From the NCBI GenBank assembly GCA_037447655.1, contig JBBHKE010003227.1:1-49262 (forward strand): a stretch of 49,262 nucleotides of DNA, in the 5' to 3' direction. The notes below the pieces were generated by a model that saw only the letters and a list, made by a program, of their open reading frames with translations, made no database searches and had not been told where the DNA came from. The translations under genes and the position numbers were made by a program. Positions 10,688-21,380 of this stretch are shown here, one piece after another. The DNA is from Zygnema cylindricum. Its lineage: Eukaryota > Streptophyta > Zygnematophyceae > Zygnematales > Zygnemataceae. Positions within the stretch are counted from its first letter, which is position 1, and each line of letters begins with the position of its first letter.

Positions 10688-11494
10688 CTAACAGTACTTT
10701 AGCTTGGGAGCAAGAAGAGCTTTAGTGAGCATATCTGCAACCATTTTTGCATCTGGCAAATAGCATAATTTAATCACTCTAGAGAACGCTTTTTCCCTTA
10801 CAAAGTGTAATCTTACATCTATGTGTTTGCTTTTGAAGTGGTGATTTGGGTTAGAAGCAATGGCAATGGCAGCCTGGTTATCACACCAGATCACCTGTGG
10901 ACTAAGCTGCATGTATCCCAATTCTTGCAACATAGATTTCGCCCATAAGAGTTCTTTGAGGGTCGTGCTCGTTGCCATTTATTGTGACTCCATTGTTGAT
11001 TGTGTCGTGACCTTTTGAAGTTTGCTGCTCCAACATAAGGCCCCGTTCCAAATTTGCAGAACGAATCGCGTGGTGGATTTTGGACTTGGCATGTCGCTAT
11101 AGCTTCCATCACTCCATGTTTGCAGCTTCACTTCTCCCCCGCCTAGTGTGAGTTTGAGGTTTTTGGTTCGTGCCAAGTATCTTAAAACTCTTCTTCGTGC
11201 ATCACGGTCAGATTCCCTCGGATTCTCTAGACTTCTGCTCAGTACCGTAACTGTTGCAGCAATATCCGGACGGATACAGACCATGAAATATATTAAACTT
11301 CCCACTATCTTATTGTAAGGTATCCCTGTCATAAGATCATCCTCCCCTGACTCAAAAATTTCAGTGACAATAACACCCAGTTTTATTTCTTCCCCTCTTA
11401 ACTTATACCGAAACTCCATTAGTGTTACACATCCTTTTGCCTCCCACATTCCATATACATCTAACATGTTTCCAATAGCTTTCTTTTGAGTCAA
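10688..11494 (-). pseudogene. Cop-2 RNase H of B
   Basis: Motifs on the minus strand are VGSLIYFM, CIRPDIAATVTVLSRSLE, LQTWSDGSYSD, TTQSTMES, LLWAKSMLQELGY, WCDNQAAIAIAS and KHIDVRLHFVREK. All the expected acidic residues are visible. A break at 10978/10979 separates two frames around the STMES motif. The enzyme would degrade the RNA strand during cDNA synthesis. Confidence 0.9.
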
Positions 11495-11499
11495 TTTTT

Positions 11500-12167
11500 T
11501 TATCTGTTTTTCTTGTCCCTCTCTACATGAATACCCATAATATATTTTGCCTCGCCAAGGTCTTTCATCTCGAAGTGTGATTTAAAAGCATTTTTAATTT
11601 TGTTAATTTCAGCCATTGATTTGCTAACTAATAGTAAATCATCTACGTATACCGCTATGTACACTATTCTATCCTCACCCTTTAAAACATAGACAGAATG
11701 ATCAGAGCTTATTCTTTTAAATCCTAGGCCAGTTAAGAATTCATCAAGATTTAGATTCCATTGCCTCGGGGCGTGTTTTAGGCTGTACAAAGATTTTAGC
11801 AGTTGGTATACTAAGTGCTCTTTTCCTGGTTCTTCATATATTTCAAACTCCTACATGTAAATGGTCTCCTCTAGTTCTCATACAAAAATGCCGTCTTTAC
11901 ATCCATCTGATGTATTTCCATATCTTGTATAGCAGCTAGAGATAGCAAAATCCTAACTGTCGGGAATCTTAAAACAAGAGAAAAAGTTTCTTCAAAATCA
12001 AATCCTTCCTTTTGATTATAGCCCTTTGCCACAAGTCTAACCTTATATCGTTCAATGGTATTATCTGGAGTTAACTTCACCTTGAATACCCATTTGCTGC
12101 CGATCGCTTTTGGTTCCGGAGGAAGATCTACAAGCTCCCATGATAAAGCCTCCATGATCGACTTCAT
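11500..12167 (-). pseudogene. Cop-2 reverse transcriptase of B
   Basis: An N-terminal frame (12167-11871) carries WELVDLPPEPKAIGSKWVFK, KARLVAKGYNQK-like sequence and MDVKTAFL. A second frame (11790-11500) carries SLKHAPRQWN and the catalytic IAVYVDDLLLVSKS (YVDD). A stop or frame change near 11800-11870 separates them. It is homologous to the RT of D, F and H, with Cop-2 wording. Confidence 0.9.
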
Positions 12168-12191
12168 TTCATCATTTACCGCCTCGATCCA

Positions 12192-12557
12192 CTAATTCTG
12201 GTGCGGTGATGAGAAGGCTTCCCGGATGGTCAAAGGCTCCCCTGAGGCTGTTGAGTAGGGGAAATGAGAACTTGCTTGCAGACGGCTACTAGATCTTCTT
12301 CCCCCCGGAAATTCTGAGGTTAAAATAGTTGGATCCTGTGCATTGCGCTTGTTGCGCTGGTTGCGATCCGTAGGCAGTGACTGCTCTTTGTCCGCTTCAT
12401 TACGAACTTGTTGTGGAACCCGATTATGTTCCGATTCAGATGTTACCACGGGTGAATGTTGTATCTGGGGGACAATATTATGGATTCTATCTAAAATGAC
12501 ATATTTTTCTACTTTTTGCTGCTTCTGCTGCTTTGTCATTTTAAATAAGTCTATCAA
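12192..12557 (-). pseudogene. Linker between integrase and RT of B
   Basis: This is the variable, charged connector of copia pol. It ends with GRRSSSRLQASSHFPYS, which parallels GRRSSKRLQ in D, and is rich in Gln and Arg. No catalytic motif is expected here. Confidence 0.65.
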
Positions 12558-12802
12558 GTCTAGTTCATCTTTGACAACGATGTTCCTTGCTACAATGATT
12601 TCTTATCTCTCAAAAACAAATACTGTATAACCTTTATAATGATCATCATATCCTAACAAAATGCCCACCAATCCCTTAGGTTCCATTTTCCATCTGTCAT
12701 TTGACGTATCCAAAATAAAACATTTACTTCCAAAGAATTTAAAATGACTTACATCCTGTCCAGATCTCGTAAGGAGTGGTTTTTACTGATCTTGAACCTA
12801 TC

Positions 12803-13162
12803 CTATTTTTTGATATAAAATGCACAATTTAATATTTCAGCCCAAAATTTCGGATCTACGTCTTTATCTGCTAGTATGGACCTAGAGCTTTCCGTGATGG
12901 TTATATTTAGTCTTTCTGATACCCCATTTTGTTTCGGAGAGTATGGAACTGTTAGTTTGTGACTGATACCTTCCTTGAGTAAGAAGTTTTCAAACTCTTT
13001 TGACGTATATTCTTCGCCGTTGTCCGATCTGAGCTCCAGAATTGGCATACCATGTAGTTTCTCCGCCCAGACTTTGTAGTGTTGAAAATAAGTGAAGACT
13101 TCACTTTTTTCCTTCACGAAGTAGACTTTAGTAAACCTCAAAATCATCTCAGAACTAACCAT
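12803..13162 (-). pseudogene. Cop-2 integrase core of B, missing its first catalytic Asp
   Basis: The frame contains LRFTKVYFVKEKSEVFTYF, LELRSDNGEEYTSKEFE (second Asp) and PKQNGVSERLNITIT (Glu). C reads HFDVFGP and FIDD ahead of this. In B the stretch 13163-13333 is shortened and scrambled, so the zinc-binding H-H-C-C part and the first Asp are lost. It could not work as an integrase. Confidence 0.85.
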
Positions 13163-13333
13163 ATTTCATCCCCTAATGGATGGTACCTTGTAGAGCAAAA
13201 AAAAATAAATGAATGAGTTGCAATGCTTTAGGGTTATGTTCAGACTCCTCAAGAAACGTAAGTTGTGTATTTTTCCTAGTGCACGGAGTGACCGGTTGAC
13301 AGTGACTCCTTTTTTAACCAGATTACCATCTTT

Positions 13334-13804
13334 TCATACTACATAATTCATATGGCCAAACTTTATGCCATACAACTGAGGATATGCATTGAATGGCTCA
13401 TTTTCTGTACGATCGAGCATATCTATACAATACATTTTGCTGGCATCTCTTTTTCCTGTAACTGCCATTTTCCCATTCTTGCTAACGACTTGCCTGCCAT
13501 GTTTCAGATTGATCTCAAACCCTTTACTTTCTACCAAAGAAGTTGAAAACAATTTTTTCTTAAAATCTAGGACATAGAGAACATTATGAAGAGTTCTCTC
13601 AACTGCCTTGCCCTCTGCATCAACTAGCAAGGAGATATCACCTACGGCCAGCGTTTGCACACTCATACCACATGTATAGTAGATAATTTTCTCTGGTGTT
13701 GATTTCAGATTTTTGGAAGCTGCATTGTTCCAGCACATTTGGGCCGATACTCCCGTGTCCATTATCCATCCATTGTCTTTCGCGCCCTCCATCGCTGTTG
13801 CCAT
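13334..13804 (-). pseudogene. Cop-2 protease and pre-integrase region of B
   Basis: WIMDTGVSAQMCWN is the protease site, with the usual GAS changed to GVS. It is followed by SVQTLAVGDISLLVDAEGK and LYVLDFKKKLFSTSLVESKG. The pre-integrase region is truncated after YGIKFGHMNYV. It overlaps the gag frame by a frame change at 13762-13804. Confidence 0.85.
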
Positions 13805-14765
13805 AGCAAATAGATCATCATCCTCCTTGTTAGAGAGTGAAAGAGATTCGTCGTGATGAGATAAAGACGCCGAGAATAGTACATTTCCTCGTTTTGATGA
13901 TCGCGTAAAGCCTTGATGAAACTAGCTCTGCAGTCATCCAAGCCAATTTCATGAGCTTTCTTAAGATTAGGACAAAATTTGTATCCATGACCTTTTTCAT
14001 TACAATAAAAACAAGCATTGAAAGATTGTCTATCTCCTCTTGGATTAATCTGTCTTAACTGATTCTGATTATGATTAAACTGATTTCTTTGCTGATTAAA
14101 CTGAGTTTTTTTGTCAAATTCTATGCTAAATGCCTCTACTTGTTTTTCACCGTTAAGAATTTTAGAATATGCCTCCTCTTCCAATATCAAATCAATAGCT
14201 ACCTGTAGTGTCCAGCTAGCTTTATCTTTTTGTTTTAGCCTATCAGACGCTGCTATCATAGTATTAGGAAAACCCCTCATTAGCAAAGCAGCCTGCAAAA
14301 ACTGAGGAAAAGATCCACTTGCACAAGCATGATAATCTATTAGTATTCAAAATTTATTACAATATTTTGCCATAGTGCCACTCGTGTATTTGTAGTCCCA
14401 AATTCGTCCAACCAAAAATAGTTTTCCTGAACATTAGCCTTTTCAGAATCATCATTGAGAGATTTCCAGATGTTGATCGCCTTTTTCATTTTTATCCGTG
14501 ACATAGCCAATTTTTCTGAAATAGATAATTTAAAAATTGACCGAGCTTCCGAATTTTTCTTTGACCAAGATGGATCCGAATCCGCTTGTGAACCATCCAA
14601 AATATCCAAAAGATAAACATTTTCGAAGTGTGTTTCCACCATATCTGCCCAATACGCGTATTTTTCTCTCGAGAAAATAGGAATTCTTGATGACAGGCCC
14701 ATAACCTGTTGTTTTAAGACCACTGGAGCAGGTGGTGCATCAGCAATAGTAGTGGAAGTAGACAT
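13762..14765 (-). pseudogene. Cop-2 gag of B
   Basis: The ATG at 14765 (MSTSTTIADAPPAPVV) lies in the LTR. The frame crosses the primer-binding site as QQVMGLSSRIPIF. The first part ends near 14340, and a second frame (14298-13762) carries LLMRGFPNTMIAASDRL, an Asn/Gln-rich stretch, and the CCHC knuckle CFYCNEKGHGYKFC. A stop and frameshift around 14300-14340 break it. Confidence 0.88.
14692..14706 (-). other. Primer-binding site of B
   Basis: On the minus strand, GGTTATGGGCCTGTC follows the LTR end directly. Its first eleven bases are complementary to the initiator tRNA-Met anticodon arm. The in-frame gag codon ATG (14700-14702) lies within it. Confidence 0.7.
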
Positions 14766-15794
14766 AATCTCACTCACATAAACTTATCAAGAATCCTGTT
14801 AAACAACTATTTTCTACAGCTCACCAAATCTGATACAATAAACCAAACTGCATCAAACTATACCACGGTATATAATATCACAAAGCTTGACAACTCCCAA
14901 AGTTTCAGCTTAATTGATTAAACATACACCAAGATATGCAACTCAGAAGTTTCCCAAAAATAGTTTGCAGATTACACAGTTTGGAAGTCTGGATACATAA
15001 AATGTTCTACGTCCTAAGTCGTATACTCTTCACTCAGTTGTCCTACTTCATAGTGCTGTACCGCTGATACAAGTGTTCCTAAAAGATACGTCCAAAAGAA
15101 CTTAACTGCCACTAAAGACTAAGTGCTCCTAATCACGCTTAAACTAATCTATCACTTTACAATCAATAAAACTGAGAGTCTTATACAGATGATTTGTTCA
15201 AATACTTGTTGCCTGGCTTAGTGACAATTGTCTCGAAACGTCCATCTGGCTATCGAGTCACTTAATTATTCTCTTATGAGTCTCGTCCGTTGACTTGATT
15301 CATATCAACCGTAGTAGCGCAGTCTGATTCCTGATCACATTCAAATATCTGCAGCTTCGTAGCAGCTGCACTGTCCCATACCAAAAATAAACTGCCGCAT
15401 TTGCGTTTGTCTTGTTGCGTAGCAACTGCGTTGTCTTATACCAAAATATCAGCAGTTGCGTTTGTCCCGTTGTGTCGCAGACTGCTTTTATCTTGTTGCG
15501 TAGCAGCTGCGTTTGTCTTGTTGCGTAGCAACTGCGTTGTCTTATACCAAAATATCAGCTGTTGCGTTTGTCCCGTTGCATTGTAGCCTACGTTCCCTCG
15601 TACAGACCATATCAAAAAATAACCGCAGTTGCGTTTGTTCCATCTGGGTCGTGTGTTCCATCTGCGTCGCAGTTGCGTTGTCTGTACGATTCAAAAACAT
15701 GCAGTGTGCTTCAAGTGACGACGCGTGTCCCTATAGATCTATTTTTTCGCCGTCCTATAAATTTGCTGAGACTTAAAGCTTTCCAAAAAAAACA
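14707..15794 (-). repeat. 5' LTR of B, enlarged by an internal duplication
   Basis: It runs from TGTTTTTTTTGGAAAGC at 15794 to ...AAACAACA at 14707 on the minus strand, 1088 bp against about 950 in A and C. The excess is largely a duplication of about 105 bp: the GCGTTTGTCTTGTTGCGTAG block at about 15401-15475 recurs at about 15508-15583. The last 59 bases encode the start of gag. Confidence 0.85.
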
Positions 15795-16529
15795 CCATGA
15801 ATGGGTGTGGACTTGACGGGAGAGGAGGGAATAAGTGGTGGGAGTGTTGACTGCAAAGGTGAAGGGATTGAGGGAGGGAGGGAAAGTGGGGGATGACATG
15901 AGGGAGGATCAGAGGATATATTTGCGCGACATGAAGAGAGAGTAACAAAGGGGGGATGGAGGAGGACGAGGGAGGGATAGTGAAGGACGTTTGGAGGTGG
16001 TGAGAGCAATATCTTAAGGGGGGAGGAGGTTGGGGGTTCGTGGACAAGCAGATTAAGAAAAAAAAAGGACGAGAAAGGATTGAAATTGGAGAAAAAAGAC
16101 AAACAAAAGAAACAAGACAAAGTAGAAAAGTGTATAAATAGGAAAAAAATCAAAGAATATGATAGAAAGATAACAAATATGAGAAACAAGATAAAAATAT
16201 AAAGAGAGAGTATGCACCAAATGGAAAAATAAAAATGGTTCTCCTTCCCCCTCCCCTCTCTCTCTCTTCTCCCCCTCTCTCCTCTCTCTACTCTCTCACC
16301 TTTTTTGTCTTGCTCTCTTTTTCTTTCTATACCCTTTCTCTCTTTCTCCTTGGTTTTTATTTTTCTCCTCTCTACATTGGTTTAATAGAACCAAGGTTGC
16401 TCATTGTGGTATAAATAAAAAATAACGGACAAAAATGAATAAAAAATCTAGAGACTTCACACTCCCACTAGGCCTCTCACAATTCCTCGTGATCATCTAG
16501 CTCATCCATTGAGTTTCCTTCGGAAGAAG
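15795..16529. other. Low-complexity purine/pyrimidine region, no gene seen
   Basis: The stretch 15800-16060 is strongly G/A-rich on the plus strand. It resembles the reverse complement of the pyrimidine tracts near 6230 and 7730. An A-rich part follows, and then a CT-rich block at 16240-16380. Translated frames are Ser/Pro-rich and not credible. The final 100 bases lead into a Cop-1 LTR without a recognisable gag. Confidence 0.5.
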
Positions 16530-17146
16530 TGAAACTCTGAGACCTCCATAAGTCCTCAGAGTGGACAGCTTCTAAGAAGCCTCTAGGATAATCCTGACCC
16601 CTTTGTGTTTAAGCAAAAATAACTGCCACCTTGGCAGACAAAAACTCTGACCACCTTCACCCCTGTGAAGGCAAGACTCCCTTGAGTCGATAGCAAAAAG
16701 AATCTCTGAATTTGCTCCCCTGAGCAGTAAGTTATGGAGGGTCAAAGTTGACCTTTTGTACAGAAGCTCTCTGGGAGAGAGGGTCCTATCTCCTAATTTT
16801 TCTAAGTCCTATCTCTCTCACAGACTCTATCTACTGATGTACGGAACCAATCAGATTACTATTCCGTACTCAAAAGTACAGCTGTCGGTGTACTTTATGA
16901 TCGAACATTGTACGACATGGCCTAAATGTCCACACGTGGAATATCCGGATTCGCTCCTTTAATTCTCGGAGATGCCGCCCTCCAATGTTACATCGCCACG
17001 TGTCATCCGATGTGGCGATGCCCACAAACCGCCGAATTCTCCATCCGCGATCTCGGCCCTAATTCTGGCCGTCCAATTAAACTCGCATTTGATCGTAGCC
17101 GTAATAAATACATGCGCGGTATTTGTTTCGCTTACGAAATCAATGC
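16530..17146 (-). repeat. Cop-1 LTR fragment running into the assembly gap
   Basis: The left end TGAAACTCTGAGACC is the reverse complement of the Cop-1 LTR end. The following 600 bases match the LTRs of J and D in reverse, including TAGCAAAAAGAATC, GGTCAAAGTTGACC and the GTAC-rich block. The first 400 or so bases of the LTR would lie in or beyond the N gap. It may be a solo LTR or part of an element. Confidence 0.8.
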
Positions 17147-17156
17147 NNNNNNNNNN
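17147..17156. other. Assembly gap (10 N)
   Basis: There are ten N characters inside a Cop-1 LTR. The sequence on the two sides is unrelated, so the true distance and adjacency are unknown. Confidence 1.
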
Positions 17157-17465
17157 AAAAACTCCAAATGATTCCAGATGAAGTACTTTCTTTTCTCACT
17201 TCAGAAGTGAGTAAAAGTTGTGATGTTTCGCACCCGCCTCTTTGATGTGACAGACGGTTAAGATCTTGAGTCTAGCCTGTTACTGCCCCTTATATGCAGT
17301 TTTCTCAAACTTTTTAAGAATGAGTTATTTCCATATTCAGTGTTTAACTGACAGGGTATGAGAAGCCTTGTTTTACCCCAGAATCTCTCTGATTTATCTT
17401 GATAGTGTTTCTCGAAATCCAGGTACGAACGCCTATTCCTGTATCTAGACTTTAAGACCCGAATT
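17157..17465. other. Unrecognised DNA between gap and element C
   Basis: I see no match to the other elements here. Homology to copia integrase starts abruptly at about 17466 (GTCCAGATCTCATAAGG), so the left end of C is cut at this point. Confidence 0.4.
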
Positions 17466-18540
17466 ACCCGTCCAGATCTCATAAGGAGTGGTTTCTACCG
17501 ATCTGGAACCTATCCCATTTTTGATATAAACTGCACAATTTAATGCTTAAGCCCAGAATTTCAGATCTATGTCCTTATCCGCAAGCATGGACCTAAAGCT
17601 CTTTGTGATAGTTCTATTTAGTCTCTCTAAGACCCCATTTTGTTCCGAAGAGTATGGGACAGTCAATTTGTGACTTATACCTTTATTGAGTAAGAATTTT
17701 TCAAACTCTTTTGACGTATATTCCCCGTCATTGTCCGATCTGAGTTCTAGAATTGGCAGACAGTGTAGTTTCTCCGCCCACGCTTTGTAGTGTTGAAAAT
17801 GAGTGAAGACTTCACTCTTTTCTTTCATGAAGTAGACCTTAGTAAACCTCAAAAAATCATCTATAAACGTAACCATATATTTCATCCCTCCGACAGATGG
17901 TACCTTTGCAGGGCCGAAAACATCAAAATGAATGAGTTGCAACAGTTTAGTAGATTTATGTTCAGACTCCTGAAAAAATGGTAATCTGTGGATTTTTCCT
18001 AGTGCACATCCATCACACGATTTAGGTGACTGGTTTGACAAAGTGACTTTTTCTATTTTACCAGCATTAACCATCTTTTTCATACTTTCATAGTTCACAT
18101 GGCCTAATCTTTTATGCCACAGCTCATCTGAGGATAATGCACCGGAATACAAAACATCATTTTCTTTATAATCGGGGATATCTATTCGATACATTTTGCT
18201 GGCATCTATTGTTCGTGTAATTGCAATTTTCCCATTTTTGCTAACAACCTTCCTGCCATGTTTCAGATTGACCTCAAACCCTTTACTTTCTACCAAAGAA
18301 GTTGAGAACAAATTTTTCATAAAATCTGGGACATATAGAACATTATGAAGAGTTCTCTCAACTGCCTTGCCCTCTACATCAACTAGTAAGGAGATATCAC
18401 CTACAGCCCACGTTTGCACACTTATTCCACATGCATAGTAGATATTTTTCTCTGGTGTTGATTTCAGATTTTTGAAAACTCCTTGTTCCAACATATGTGG
18501 GCTGACGCTCCCGTGTCCATTATCCATCCCTTGTCCTTAG
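17466..18540 (-). pseudogene. Cop-2 protease and integrase of C, core intact
   Basis: The 326-residue frame (18527-17547) contains the pre-integrase zinc-binding part (ELWHKRLGHVNYES, CDGCALGKIH). The integrase core follows with IHFDVFGP (first Asp), ELRSDNDGEYTSKEF (second Asp) and SEQNGVLERLNRTIT (Glu), ending at KFWA. The protease motif WIMDTGASAH at about 18500-18540 is in another frame, so a frameshift separates the two. This is the best preserved Cop-2 integrase in the window. Confidence 0.88.
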
Positions 18541-19128
18541 CGCCCTCCATCGTTGCCGCCATAGCAAATAGATCATCATCCTCCTCGTTAGAGAATGAAA
18601 GAGACTCGTCGTGATGAGATAAAGACGCCAAGAATAGTGCATTTCCTCGTTGTGATGATCCCTTGAAGCTCTGATGAAACTGGCTCTACTGCCATCTAAG
18701 CTTATACAGACATGTTTCATTAGCTTTCTTAAGCTTAGGACAGAATTTATATCCATGACCTTTTTCATTACAATAAAAACAAGCATTGAAAGATTGTCTA
18801 TTTCCTCTTCGATTAAACTGTCTAAACTTATTCTGATTCTGATTAAATTGATTTCTCTAATGAGTGTTTTTGTCAAATTCTGTGCTAAATGCCTCTACTT
18901 GTTTTTCACCATTAAGAATTTTAGAATCCGCCTCCTCTTCCAATATCAAATTAATAGCTAACTGTAGTGTCCAACTAGCTTTGTCTTTTTATTTCAGCCT
19001 ATCAGACGTTGCTCTCATAGTATTAGGAAGACCCCTCATTAGCAAAACAGTCTGCTGAAACTGTGGAAAAGACCTGCCTGCACAAGCATGCGAATCTATT
19101 AGTATTCAAAATATACTATTATATTTTG

Positions 19129-19597
19129 TGTAACAGGGTAAATAGTTTAGTACTTAGCGGCTAGAAACTAGGATGCTATAGTTGCGGTTGGAGAGCAGCG
19201 TAGCTGCAATTCCAGATCAGCGCAACATAGCAGCGTAGTAACGTAGTAGAGTAGCTTAAAAATTTAGCAGCGCAGCATAGCAACGCTGCAGAATGTAGAT
19301 TGAACTGTATTGTTCTAGAAAAAATATTTTGGATAGATCTCGGTTGACCGTGAAGGTCCACGTGTACATTTGTACAGTAATAGGTTGACTAGCCGACAGT
19401 TAGTTTAAATAGGAGAGTAGACTTAGTGTAAAGATAGACTTTTAGAGTAGACCTTCGCAGCGAGCGCTGGATGTTGTAATCTTCTCTTGAGCAATAAAAC
19501 GCAGCTTTTGCCTGTCCTTGCGGTGTGTTCTTGCTTTTGCTACGAGAAGATCCTTGGTATCTTCCACTGTGCACTGTGGTGTTTTGTCCCTTTTACA
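19129..19597. mobile_element. 469-bp solo-LTR-like insertion with target-site duplication
   Basis: It starts TGTAACAGGG and ends CCCTTTTACA, giving imperfect 10-bp inverted ends with TG...CA termini. It is flanked by TTTTG (19124-19128) and TTCTG (19598-19602), a 5-bp duplication with one change. The uninterrupted site is visible in the gag of B as ATTTTGCCATAGTG. It has no coding capacity and contains GCAGCGTAG-type short repeats. Confidence 0.8.
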
Positions 19598-19925
19598 TTC
19601 TGCCATTGTGCCACCCGTGTATTTGTAGTCCCAAATTTGTCCAGCCAAAAATAGTTTTTCTTGAACATTAGCCTTTTCAAAATCATTCTTGAAATATTTC
19701 AAGATATCGATCACCTTTTTTATTTTTATCCGTGACATAGCCAATTTTTCTAAAATAGCGAACTTCAAAATTGACCGAGCATGCGAATATTTCTTTGACC
19801 AAGACGGATCTGACTCCGCTAGGGAACCATCCAAAATATCTAAAAGATTAACATTTTCGAAGAGTGTTTCCATCATATCCTCCCAATATACGTATTTTTC
19901 TCTCGAGAAAATAGGAATTCTTGAT

Positions 19926-19940
19926 GACAGGCCCATAACC
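19926..19940 (-). other. Primer-binding site of C
   Basis: On the minus strand, GGTTATGGGCCTGTC abuts the LTR end. The first eleven bases match the initiator tRNA-Met anticodon-arm complement. Confidence 0.7.
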
Positions 19941-20897
19941 TGTTGTTCTACGACCACTGGAGCTGGTGGAGCATCAACAGTAGTAGTGGAAGTAGACATA
20001 ATCTCACTCAAAGAAGCTTATCAATAATCCTATCAAACAGCTGTTTCTACAGCTCACCAAGTCTGATACAATGAACCAAACTGCTTCAAGCTATACCACA
20101 GTATATAATATCACAAAGAATGACAACTCCCAAAGTTTCAGCTCAATTAATCCAACATACACCAAGATATGCAACTCAGAAGTTTCCCGAAAACAGTCTG
20201 CAGATTACTCAGTCTGGAAGTCTAGATACATAAAATGTTCAACGTCCTAAGTCTTATACTCTTCACTCAGTTGTCCTACTATAAGTGTTGTACCGCCGAT
20301 ACAAGTGTTCCTAAAAGATACGTCCAAAAGAACTAAACCGCCACTAAGGTCTAAGTGCTCATAATCACACTAAAACTAATATATCACTATACAATCAATA
20401 TTACTGAGAATCTTATACACGTGATTTGTTCAAATACTTGTCGCTTGGCTTAGTGAAAATTGTCTGGGTATGTCCATCCGGCTATTGAGTCACTTAATTA
20501 TTCTCTTATGAATCTCGTCCGTTGTCTTGATTCATATCAAACGTAGCAGCGCATTCTGATTCCTGATCACTTTCAAATATCTGCAGCTTCGTAGCAGCTG
20601 CGGTGTCTCGTACCAAAAACCGCCGAAGCTGCGTTTGTCTTGTTGCATAGCAACTGCGTTTTCTTATACCAAATTATCCGCAGTTGCGTTTGTCCTGTTA
20701 CGTCGCAGGCTACATTCGCCCGTACAGACCATATCAAAAATAGCCACAGCTGCGCTTGTTCCGTCTGCGTCGCAGCTGCGTTATCGGTACCATTCAAAAA
20801 CTTGCACAGTGCTTCAAGTGACGACGCGTGTCCCTATAGATCTATTTTTCCGTCGTCCTATAAATTTGTTGAGACTTAAAGCTTTCCAAAAACAACA
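19941..20897 (-). repeat. 5' LTR of C (Cop-2)
   Basis: On the minus strand it starts TGTTGTTTTTGGAAAGC at 20897 and ends GTAGAACAACA at 19941, 957 bp. It contains AAATTTATAGGACG, which may be the TATA region. Its last 59 bases encode the first gag codons. It is colinear with the LTRs of B and I. Confidence 0.88.
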
Positions 20898-21380
20898 TCG
20901 AGAACACAGTCAACCGTATGCAGGACTTAATGAATTCAAGGTGGATATGGAACTCAGTGGTAGGAATGATTCTCGTTCGGTAGAATACAATTGAGATCCA
21001 AAGGGGAGGAAAGAGTGGGCAAGCCTTGGCCGCTGGGACCGATTGGAGAAACAAGGATTCCCGAAGACCGGTTGGAATTTATGGAGGGGGGGAGCAAAAA
21101 AATCATATCGACGAGTTCGTACCAAGGGCTCCCAAAGGTTTATGTCATTTCTATAAGAAACCAAGGCACTATATGGCGGAGTGCACTAAGGTAACTGAGC
21201 TTCGGTTAAGGGAGTGGCATTTTGGTGGAACCCTGAGAGGAAAGAAAAGGCCCTTGTGAAACAAATACATGAGGTGGAATCCGAAGACGAGGACGATGAG
21301 CTTTCATTGGATGAGGAGTTGGAAGCGACAAACGAGGTAGAAATTCCACGAAAGCAGAAATGTGCTTTCGGTGGATTGAA
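20898..21380 (+). pseudogene. Cop-1 gag C-terminus of D, zinc knuckle lacking one Cys
   Basis: Readable pieces include PKGLCHFYKKPRHYMAECTK at about 21135-21190. The knuckle is C-x2-Y-x4-H-x4-C, so its second Cys is Tyr, as also seen in F. Acidic and basic linker sequence follows toward the protease. Several frame changes are present. Confidence 0.75.

Larger units (their letters stand above)
9622..15794 (-). mobile_element. Copia element B (Cop-2), both LTRs, degenerate
   Basis: Read on the minus strand, this element has a 5' LTR (14707-15794), primer-binding site, gag, protease, integrase, RT, RNase H, polypurine tract (10502-10513) and a 3' LTR (9622-10501). The 3' LTR lacks about the last 100 bases found in the 5' LTR (14707-14808). 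The flanks show no matching 5-bp duplication (AGCGG-like left, CCATG right). Its left end was therefore probably lost or rearranged after insertion. Confidence 0.85.
18541..19999 (-). pseudogene. Cop-2 gag of C, split by an LTR insertion
   Basis: The ATG at 19999 gives MSTSTTTVDAPPAPVV, then EQQVMGLSSRIPIFSREK across the primer-binding site, as far as WDYKYTGGTMAE. It is then interrupted at 19597 by a 469-bp insertion and resumes from 19128 leftward, with the zinc knuckle region (CFYCNEKGHG-like) near 18750-18790. Residues after TMAE in the left frame come from the inserted LTR and are not gag. Confidence 0.87.
17466..20897 (-). mobile_element. Copia element C (Cop-2), 5' LTR to integrase, 3' truncated
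   Basis: On the minus strand there is a 5' LTR (19941-20897), primer-binding site, gag, protease and integrase. RT, RNase H and the 3' LTR are missing. Its right end cuts the gag of D, with flank TCGAG as the presumed duplication. The other flank cannot be checked because the left end is lost. Gag contains a separate LTR insertion at 19129-19597. Confidence 0.85.

Noticed and set aside
15711-16189. Minus-strand Pro/Ser-rich frames
   Set aside because: They are a product of the purine-rich low-complexity tract and extend into the LTR of B. No motif.
19442-19600. Basic C-terminal extension on the gag of C
   Set aside because: The residues are translated from the inserted 469-bp LTR, as its duplication and the uninterrupted gag of B show.
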